In this document: one piece after another, positions 1 to 5,148 of the stretch | Position numbering within the stretch: the first letter of the stretch is position 1 | How the letters are laid out: each line of letters starts with the position of its first letter | DNA from: Geobacter sp. UBA1603 | GTDB taxonomy: Bacteria; Desulfobacterota; Desulfuromonadia; Geobacterales; Pseudopelobacteraceae | Direction of reading: 5' to 3' | Assembly: GCA_002322035.1 (NCBI GenBank) | Contig: DCNF01000049.1 | Span: forward strand, 1-5,148 | DNA length: 5,148 nt | Position numbers and translations under genes: made by a program | The notes under the pieces: model-generated | Databases searched by the model: none | The model's input: the letters and a program-made list of their open reading frames with translations, nothing else | What the model was told of the DNA's origin: nothing

Positions 1-809
1 CGGTTGATGGGGCCGGGGTGCATGACCATGGCATCCGGTTTGACCAGCTTGAGGTTCTCCGGGTTGAGGCCGAAATAGCGAGAATATTCGCGGGTGTTGG
101 GCATCAGGGTCTTGCCGATCCGCTCGTGCTGGATCCGGAGCATCATCACCACATCGGCATCCTGGATCGCCTCTTTCATGGTGCCGCAGACCGTGACGTT
201 GCCGAGCTTCTCGACCCCCGGCGGCACCATGGTCGGCGGCCCGGCCACGAATACGCTGGAACCGAGCTTGGTCAGCCCCTGGATATTGGAGCGCGCCACC
301 CGGCTGTGAGTGATGTCGCCGACGATCGCGACCTTGAGCCCGTCGAGACGGCCGAACTTGTCCTTCATGGTCAGCATGTCCAGGAGACCCTGGGACGGGT
401 GTTCATGGGCGCCGTCCCCGGCATTGATCACCGAGCAGCTGACCTTGTCCGCCAGAAAATAGTGGGAACCGGACACGGCATGGCGCATAACGATAATATC
501 CGGCTTCATGGCCAAGAGGTTGAGGGCCGTATCGGCCAGAGTTTCTCCCTTGGTGGCGGAACTGGTGGAGGGTGAAATGTTGACCGTGTCGGCGGAAAGC
601 CGTTTTCCGGCGATCTCGAAAGAGGTCCGGGTCCGGGTCGATGATTCGTAAAAAAGGTTGATAATGGTCTTGCCGCGCAGGGTCGGAACCTTTTTGATAT
701 CGCGGCTGTTGATCTCGCGCATGCTTTCAGCGGTCGAAAGCAGCAACTCGATGTCCTCCCTGCTTAAATCCCGTAGTGCAATGATGTGCTTGTGCCTGAA
801 CACCCCCAT
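1..809 (-). CDS. pyrB: Aspartate carbamoyltransferase catalytic chain, 3' end beyond window
   Basis: Aspartate carbamoyltransferase condenses carbamoyl phosphate with L-aspartate to give N-carbamoyl-aspartate, the committed step of pyrimidine synthesis in the cytoplasm. Read on the minus strand from ATG at 809, 269 complete codons are visible. The family is usually about 310 residues, so roughly 40 C-terminal residues lie beyond the left edge. Visible signatures are the carbamoyl-phosphate loop [13 protein letters not shown] (53-65), the SSATKGE loop with S84 and K87 (83-89), MRH with R109, [10 protein letters not shown] with H137 and Q140 (131-140), [11 protein letters not shown] (164-174), LRIQHER (224-230) and HPGPIN at the truncated end (264-269). 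All expected active-site residues in the visible part are present. The start follows the pyrR stop by 3 nt, and a purine-rich AGGGGG Shine-Dalgarno sits inside the last pyrR codons, so translation is probably coupled. It should be controlled by the leader ahead of pyrR. Confidence 0.97.
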   Translation of the reverse strand, partial: MGVFRHKHIIALRDLSREDIELLLSTAESMREINSRDIKKVPTLRGKTIINLFYESSTRTRTSFEIAGKRLSADTVNISPSTSSATKGETLADTALNLLAMKPDIIVMRHAVSGSHYFLADKVSCSVINAGDGAHEHPSQGLLDMLTMKDKFGRLDGLKVAIVGDITHSRVARSNIQGLTKLGSSVFVAGPPTMVPPGVEKLGNVTVCGTMKEAIQDADVVMMLRIQHERIGKTLMPNTREYSRYFGLNPENLKLVKPDAMVMHPGPIN

Positions 810-812
810 ACC

Positions 813-1419
<607 letters not shown>

Positions 1420-1424
<5 letters not shown>

Positions 1425-1483
1425 GTTATGTCCGATTCTGGCTCATGAGTGACCTTTACCGGCCTCTCGGACCGGCTTAAAAG
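1420..1483 (-). promoter_or_regulatory. Candidate antiterminator pairing in the pyr leader
   Basis: On the minus-strand RNA, GUCCGA (1472-1467) is perfectly complementary to UCGGAC (1435-1430). Outside it, CUUUU (1483-1479) can pair with AAGAG (1424-1420), with one G-U wobble. These pairings would use both the 5' half of the PyrR-binding hairpin and the first bases of the terminator stem, so they exclude both. That is what a PyrR attenuator antiterminator must do. The stems are short and separated by an internal loop, so the exact structure is uncertain. Confidence 0.45.
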
Positions 1484-1485
1484 GC
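1452..1485 (-). promoter_or_regulatory. PyrR-binding loop (anti-antiterminator) of the pyr leader
   Basis: In the minus-strand RNA a two-part hairpin can be drawn. The lower stem is GCCUUU (1485-1480) with AAAGGU (1457-1452). A purine-containing UAA bulge on the 5' side (1479-1477) follows. The upper stem is GCCGGUC (1476-1470) with GGCCGGU (1464-1458), closed by the loop CGAGA (1469-1465). Lower stem, 5' bulge, upper stem and a GAGAGG-type loop match the architecture of known PyrR sites, whose Bacillus versions carry GUCCAGAGAGGC around the loop. Here the loop is one base shorter (GUCC-GAGAGGC). PyrR plus UMP/UTP would stabilise this hairpin and so free the downstream terminator. The assignment rests on fold, sequence resemblance and position directly ahead of pyrR. 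Confidence 0.82.
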
Positions 1486-1503
1486 AATGTGATTGTGGCG
1501 CCG

Positions 1504-1533
1504 ACAATAACATCCTGGCTGAACACCGGTCAA
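1504..1533 (-). promoter_or_regulatory. Probable sigma-70 promoter of the pyrR-pyrB operon
   Basis: On the minus strand, TTGACC (1533-1528) is followed after 18 bp by TATTGT (1509-1504), which is directly preceded by a TGT extended -10 element. The -35 box is strong and the -10 box matches four of six positions. Transcription would begin near 1497, giving a leader of about 140 nt that contains the whole PyrR hairpin and terminator, as expected for this type of control. Confidence 0.5.
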
Positions 1534-1647
1534 CAAAAAATATTTCCGGCCAACTGTAATTAATGCTCATTCAAACACGAAATAGCCGTTTGGAAAAAAC
1601 ATCGTGAACCCCGGCAATTATTAAGAAATTGGTATTTCGATTACAAC

Positions 1648-1678
1648 TTGGCACTATTACTGAATAAAATGATATATT
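1648..1678 (+). promoter_or_regulatory. Weak promoter candidate for the HD-GYP operon
   Basis: TTGGCA (1648-1653) and the extended -10 TGATATATT (1670-1678) could form a sigma-70 promoter, although the 19 bp spacer is long. The same -35-like bases also resemble the -24 half of a sigma-54 site: TTGGCAC, with GG at 1650-1651 and a G at the -12 position (1662), but followed by A instead of C. Either reading would produce a leader of more than 200 nt before the start at 1899. Nothing else in the region is clearly better. Confidence 0.25.
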
Positions 1679-1714
1679 GCTCTATGACTTTAACGTACCC
1701 ATGTATTAATGAAC

Positions 1715-1873
1715 GGCAGGCTGCCTTGATGTAGCTCACCGAAAATGAAGCATTTTTCGACAAAGGGGCTGGATGGTACGCCGTACCCTTACGATACACT
1801 GTTCGGCATAGCGCGTATCAATACGCGTCACCAGCACCGCTAAATAGCTGCTTGGCGTGATATTTTATAAAAT
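1715..1873 (+). other. Cluster of short inverted repeats ahead of the HD-GYP gene; possible structured leader
   Basis: No convincing gene occupies 1534-1898. From 1715 onward small inverted repeats follow one another: GGCAG/CTGCC (1715-1725), CGAAAATG/CATTTTTCG (1740-1759, one extra T), GGTACG/CGTACC (1775-1787), CGCGTAT/ATACGCG (1812-1827), CCAGCA..GCT/AGC..TGCTTGG (1831-1855, with small bulges) and the AT palindrome ATTTTATAAAAT (1862-1873). On a plus-strand transcript these could form a chain of hairpins ending about 25 nt before the start codon; as DNA some could be operators. I do not recognise a known riboswitch: the conserved GEMM-I core (the cyclic dinucleotide class one might expect here) is not found. 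Function unknown. Confidence 0.4.
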
Positions 1874-1887
1874 AAATTTAATTAGTT

Positions 1888-1892
1888 GGAAG
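1888..1892 (+). promoter_or_regulatory. Ribosome binding site deciding the GTG start at 1899
   Basis: GGAAG lies 6 nt before GTG at 1899. The frame is open further, to another GTG at 1857, but no Shine-Dalgarno-like sequence precedes that codon and its extra 14 residues come from AT-rich DNA that includes a palindrome. The start at 1899 also places the first membrane segment close to the N-terminus, as is usual for this family. Confidence 0.6.
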
Positions 1893-1898
1893 CGCTGC

Positions 1899-3995
1899 GT
1901 GATTCTAAACTCTCTCAAAGTAAAAATCGTCGGACTGGTTGCCCTGATCGTCATCTGTACGATTTCAGTGGCTTCGTGGTACCAGTACAGCCAGCAGAAG
2001 CGAATGATTGAGGAGTTGGCAGCTCAAAGCTCAAAAGTTCTGGTTGAAAGCATCGTCAACAACATCCAGACTTCCATGAAAACTGGTCATTCCGGTGACA
2101 TCAGCTACATCCTTGCCCGTCTTAAGTCAAATGACTACATCAAAGAGTTGCGGATCGTCAGCCCTGACGGAAAAATAATTCACTCTGCCGACCAGAATGA
2201 CATCGGCAAAATGTTATCCCACAAAGAACGTGATGCACTGTCAAAACACCCTGAAGACCGGTTTTATTTTTCTTCGGAGGAAAACGTTTTTGACTCTTAC
2301 ACGCGAATTTCCAACAGTGTTGAATGCCAAGGGTGTCACCACCCCTCACAAAAAACGATCGCCTATCTGGAAACAGAAATTTCATTGCAGACACCTATAG
2401 CCTTCATCCGCCGTGGCCAGATAAACACCATCAGTTCTTCAGCAGTGATCATTGTTCTGATCATCGGTGCTCTCTTTGCCTTTATGGTTGCCTATGTGGA
2501 CCGGCCGATCCGGCACATGATCGTATCGATGCAGCGTGTTGAGTCCGGCGTTTTCGAGAGTGATCCGGTCATCTCCAGCAGCAACGAGATGAAGTTGCTT
2601 TCTTACCATTTCAACCTCATGGTAAACAAACTGAAAGATCTGGTCTCGACAACAGTCATGCATGAGCGTGAACTGGCTCGAGCCCAGGAAAAACTTGCCC
2701 ATCACCATGAGACACATCTGATGAACCTGCGGCTGGAAGAACAGCTGAAAGAGATCGAAGGGCTCAATATATCACTTGAGGAACGGATCGACGAAGTAGA
2801 ACATGCCAACTTCACAATAGCTGACCTCGCCAGCGAACTTGAGCAGAAGAATACCACCCTTGAATCAGCAGTGGAACGGCTCTCAACGATTTATAAAGTC
2901 GGCCTGGCAATTAACTCTACCATCGATATCGACCGACTCTTCAACCTGGTGGTCAAAACAACCACAACCGCCCTTAAGGCCCATATCGGCTATATCATCC
3001 TCTACGACGCCGCAAGCAACAGCCTGAACGTCACAAACCTGATCGGCAGCGGCAAACTGATCGCACCCAAGAAGTCAATCCCACTGAAGGACACCAGTGT
3101 GTCGGCCTGGGTAATCCGCAACCGTCAACCCCTTTTAATTGCCGACATCAACCAGGCCCCCCAGTTTGACCGTTTCAGTGACCTCGGATATGAGCGCAAA
3201 TCATTGATCTGCGCCCCCTTGATGATCAAAGACGAAATTATCGGCACCATCAGCGTCGTCAACAAGATCGACGATTCACAGTTTACATCCGATGAATTGG
3301 AAATGCTGACAACCATTGCCGCCCAGGCTTCAATTTCCATAAAAAATGCAACTCTCTATGACGAGCAGCAGCAGACCTATCTCAACACAATTCAGGCACT
3401 GGTATCAGCCATCGAAGCCAGCGACAGCTACACCCGCGGCCATTCAGAACGGGTCACCCGCTACAGCATTGAAATCGGCCGGCGCCTCAACCTGCCGATG
3501 GAGCGGATGCAGGTCCTGGAACGGGCAGCGATTCTCCATGATATCGGAAAAATCGGCATTGACCTCTCTCTGCTACATAAAGAGGGCAAACTGACTGCCA
3601 GCGATATCAAGGAACTGCAACAGCACCCGGTAATCGGAATGCGTATTCTCGAGCCGATCGGTTTTCTGCACGATGTTCGCACCTGTATCGGGCAGCACCA
3701 TGAGCGCTATGACGGGCTGGGATACCCGAATCGGATCAAACGTGAAGATCAGCTGCTTGAGGCGCAGATCCTGTCCGTTGCAGATTCGTTCGATGCCATG
3801 ACCTCCGATCGCCCCTACCGCAAAGCGTTGCCGGTTGACATCGCCCTGAAAGAGCTGGCCGACAACTCCGGCAGTCAGTTTGCCCCTGAAATCGTCACCA
3901 CCTTCAACGAAATTATTGAAGAAGGCACCTTTTTCCGATCGCGCCACAATCCGCTTCCTCCGATTATGCTTTCAAAAACCGTTGCCCACGCCTGA
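1899..3995 (+). CDS. Membrane sensor with c-type heme motif, HAMP, GAF and HD-GYP c-di-GMP phosphodiesterase
   Basis: Predicted inner-membrane enzyme that hydrolyses cyclic di-GMP in response to a periplasmic signal. From GTG at 1899 it is 698 residues. In order: TM1 (about 9-27); a periplasmic sensor of about 150 residues containing CQGCH (143-147), a CxxCH c-type heme attachment motif; TM2 (about 180-200); HAMP (about 200-250, with RPI and the NEMKLLSYHFNLMV helix); a long charged coiled coil (about 255-330); a GAF domain (about 331-484); and HD-GYP (about 490-676). The HD-GYP has GHSERV (514-519), HDIGKIG (547-553), QQHP (574-577), HHERYDGLGYP (600-610) and DSFDAMTSDRPYR (629-641), so the metal-binding and GYP motifs are intact and activity is expected. 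The sensor segment SPDGKIIHSADQNDIGK resembles PAS/Cache-like folds of periplasmic heme sensors. The ligand (redox state, NO, CO, O2) cannot be read from sequence. It is followed after 14 nt by an oppD-type gene, probably on the same transcript. Confidence 0.93.
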   Translation: MILNSLKVKIVGLVALIVICTISVASWYQYSQQKRMIEELAAQSSKVLVESIVNNIQTSMKTGHSGDISYILARLKSNDYIKELRIVSPDGKIIHSADQNDIGKMLSHKERDALSKHPEDRFYFSSEENVFDSYTRISNSVECQGCHHPSQKTIAYLETEISLQTPIAFIRRGQINTISSSAVIIVLIIGALFAFMVAYVDRPIRHMIVSMQRVESGVFESDPVISSSNEMKLLSYHFNLMVNKLKDLVSTTVMHERELARAQEKLAHHHETHLMNLRLEEQLKEIEGLNISLEERIDEVEHANFTIADLASELEQKNTTLESAVERLSTIYKVGLAINSTIDIDRLFNLVVKTTTTALKAHIGYIILYDAASNSLNVTNLIGSGKLIAPKKSIPLKDTSVSAWVIRNRQPLLIADINQAPQFDRFSDLGYERKSLICAPLMIKDEIIGTISVVNKIDDSQFTSDELEMLTTIAAQASISIKNATLYDEQQQTYLNTIQALVSAIEASDSYTRGHSERVTRYSIEIGRRLNLPMERMQVLERAAILHDIGKIGIDLSLLHKEGKLTASDIKELQQHPVIGMRILEPIGFLHDVRTCIGQHHERYDGLGYPNRIKREDQLLEAQILSVADSFDAMTSDRPYRKALPVDIALKELADNSGSQFAPEIVTTFNEIIEEGTFFRSRHNPLPPIMLSKTVAHA
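2325..2339 (+). other. CxxCH heme c attachment site in the periplasmic sensor
   Basis: Codons 143-147 read C-Q-G-C-H, between the two membrane segments and therefore on the periplasmic side, where cytochrome c maturation attaches heme to such motifs. It is the only CxxCH in the protein, so one covalent heme is expected, with the motif histidine as one axial ligand. A second histidine follows directly (H148). The distal ligand is not evident. Confidence 0.8.
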
Positions 3996-4009
3996 CGACG
4001 CTTCTGACC

Positions 4010-4981
4010 ATGCCCGGCTCTTCTCCGCCCCCGCTCCTGTCAGTTGCCGATCTCCAGATCGGCTTCGATTTTTCCGGCACGCCAACGCCGGTTGTCCGTG
4101 GCGTCTCGCTCACCATTGAACAGGGTAGAACGGTAGCCCTGGTTGGAGAATCAGGGTCCGGAAAATCCCTGACCGCCCTTGCCCTCATGCGGCTTTTGCC
4201 ACCTTCCGCTGAACTCATGGGCGGCTCGATCCTGTTCGAAGGCAACGATCTGCTCAGATTGCCGGAAGACGAGATGCGCAGGATTCGCGGCAACCGGATT
4301 GCAATGATTTTCCAGGAGCCGATGACATCCCTCAACCCGGTTTTGAAAATCGGGGTGCAGATGATCGAACCACTGATCTTGCATCGACAGATGAGCCGGT
4401 CTGACGCTTCCGATTATGCCTGTGAGCTGTTGACCAGCGTCGGCATTCCCTCTCCTGCCGAACGGATAAACAGCTACCCCCACCAGCTTTCCGGCGGTAT
4501 GCGGCAACGTGTTATGATCGCAATGGCGCTTTCCTGCACGCCGGCGCTGCTGATTGCCGATGAGCCGACAACCGCCCTTGACGTGACCATTCAGGCGCAG
4601 ATACTCCATGTGCTTGATCGTTTGCGGGGAGAACACCGTATGGGGATTCTCCTGATAACCCATGACCTTGGAATCGTTGCCGAGCGGTCCGATCAGACCT
4701 GCATCATGTACACCGGTCAGATTGTTGAAAAGGGGCCCACGTCAGAACTCATGAAAAACCCGCTTCATCCCTACACCCGGGCTCTGCTGGCCTCACTGCC
4801 CCAGAATTCAAAACCGGGTGCGCCGCTCCCCACGCTTGCCGGAAACCCGCCATCATTCGGCTCTCCGCTTTTCGGATGCGGGTTTTGCAACCGCTGCCCG
4901 GAATCCCTGCCCTCCTGCCCCCAGTCCGCCCCCCCCTGGGATGAGCGCTCGCCCGGGCACTTTATCCGGTGCTGGAAATGA
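4010..4981 (+). CDS. Peptide/nickel ABC transporter ATP-binding protein, OppD/DppD type
   Basis: Cytoplasmic ATPase of an Opp/Dpp-family importer, which hydrolyses ATP to drive uptake of oligopeptides, dipeptides or nickel; the substrate cannot be told from this subunit. It is 323 residues, normal length. Visible: Walker A GESGSGKS (46-53), Q-loop [10 protein letters not shown] (101-110), signature LSGGMRQRV (160-168), Walker [13 protein letters not shown] (180-191), H-loop ITHDLG with H218, and the family C-terminal region with HPYTRALL (253-260). The tail carries cysteines C290, C293, C296 (in RCP), C303 and C321. OppD/DppD proteins commonly have a four-cysteine pattern here that can hold an iron-sulfur cluster; C293 is an extra one. 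ATG at 4010 lacks a clear Shine-Dalgarno, so translation may depend on coupling to the HD-GYP gene ending 14 nt upstream. Its stop overlaps the next start (ATGA), typical of an oppD-oppF pair. No permease gene lies directly upstream. Confidence 0.94.
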   Translation: MPGSSPPPLLSVADLQIGFDFSGTPTPVVRGVSLTIEQGRTVALVGESGSGKSLTALALMRLLPPSAELMGGSILFEGNDLLRLPEDEMRRIRGNRIAMIFQEPMTSLNPVLKIGVQMIEPLILHRQMSRSDASDYACELLTSVGIPSPAERINSYPHQLSGGMRQRVMIAMALSCTPALLIADEPTTALDVTIQAQILHVLDRLRGEHRMGILLITHDLGIVAERSDQTCIMYTGQIVEKGPTSELMKNPLHPYTRALLASLPQNSKPGAPLPTLAGNPPSFGSPLFGCGFCNRCPESLPSCPQSAPPWDERSPGHFIRCWK

Positions 4982-5148
4982 GCAGCCCGCCATTAATCGA
5001 AGCGCGCCAGCTCTGCAAACAGTTTCCCGTCACCAGTGCGCAGAACGGCTCGGCATACTCCCTGACTGCCGTTGATCTGGTCAGCCTGTCAGCTGATTGC
5101 GGAGAGACCGTCGGCATTGCAGGCGAATCGGGATGCGGCAAATCAACT
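4978..5148 (+). CDS. Peptide/nickel ABC transporter ATP-binding protein, OppF/DppF type, 5' part only
   Basis: The ATG at 4978 overlaps the stop of the preceding oppD-type gene in an ATGA arrangement. The 57 visible codons read [18 protein letters not shown], then a short variable insert, and end in the Walker A motif AGESGCGKST at the right edge. The CKQFPV and AVD.VSL.. pattern and the GESGCGKST form of Walker A are typical of OppF/DppF, the second ATPase of the heterodimer. The rest lies outside the window. Position and overlap make it the partner of the upstream ATPase. Confidence 0.9.
   Translation, partial: MSSPPLIEARQLCKQFPVTSAQNGSAYSLTAVDLVSLSADCGETVGIAGESGCGKST

Noticed and set aside
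18..575. A 185-codon plus-strand open frame, histidine- and glycine-rich, opposite pyrB.
   Set aside because: Antisense shadow of pyrB; the minus strand carries every expected carbamoyltransferase motif.
1700..1830. A GEMM-I (c-di-GMP or cGAMP) riboswitch ahead of the HD-GYP gene.
   Set aside because: The conserved core segments such as GGCAAACC, ACGCAAAGCC and the GGGUUACC arm are not present; only the general setting and a stretch GACAAAGG were suggestive.
1745..1843. A 32-codon plus-strand open frame, ATG at 1745 to TAA at 1841, between the promoter region and the HD-GYP gene.
   Set aside because: No Shine-Dalgarno before the ATG, no recognisable motif, and it runs through several inverted repeats. 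It could be a leader peptide or gene remnant, but chance is the simplest reading.
4151..4663. A 170-codon minus-strand open frame within the oppD-type gene.
   Set aside because: Antisense shadow of a strongly conserved ABC ATPase; no independent coding evidence.

Overview
The window looks like chromosomal DNA from a Gram-negative anaerobe or metal/sulfur reducer of the Desulfuromonadales/Geobacter type (Desulfobacterota, formerly Deltaproteobacteria). This is inferred from three things: a membrane c-di-GMP phosphodiesterase with a c-type heme motif in its periplasmic sensor, a PyrR-controlled pyrimidine operon in what otherwise looks like a proteobacterium, and the gene style and base composition. 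No rRNA or other taxonomic marker is present.

Left part (1-1500, minus strand): the start of a pyrimidine biosynthesis operon. pyrR (PyrR attenuator protein / uracil phosphoribosyltransferase) is followed after 3 nt by pyrB (aspartate carbamoyltransferase), which runs off the left edge just inside its HPGPINR motif. Ahead of pyrR lies a leader of about 140 nt. It contains a PyrR-binding-loop-like hairpin (1452-1485), a strong intrinsic terminator (1381-1424) and a possible antiterminator pairing that excludes both. This is the classic PyrR attenuation arrangement, in which UMP/UTP-loaded PyrR would favour termination before pyrR-pyrB.

Middle (about 1500-1898): a divergent, AT-rich intergenic region. 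It carries the likely pyr promoter on the minus strand and, towards the plus-strand gene, weak promoter-like sequences and an unusual run of short inverted repeats (about 1715-1873) that may form a structured 5' leader.

Right part (1899-5148, plus strand): a large membrane sensor/c-di-GMP phosphodiesterase (TM - periplasmic sensor with CxxCH - TM - HAMP - coiled coil - GAF - HD-GYP) is followed 14 nt later by an OppD/DppD-type peptide ABC transporter ATPase. That gene overlaps by ATGA the start of an OppF/DppF-type ATPase, which is cut by the right edge. The spacing suggests one transcript, so a heme-sensing c-di-GMP enzyme may be expressed together with the ATPase pair of a peptide or nickel transporter whose permease and binding-protein genes are not immediately upstream.

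The most interesting items are the heme-c HD-GYP sensor, the PyrR RNA attenuator, the unexplained structured leader in front of the HD-GYP gene, and the HD-GYP/oppDF linkage.
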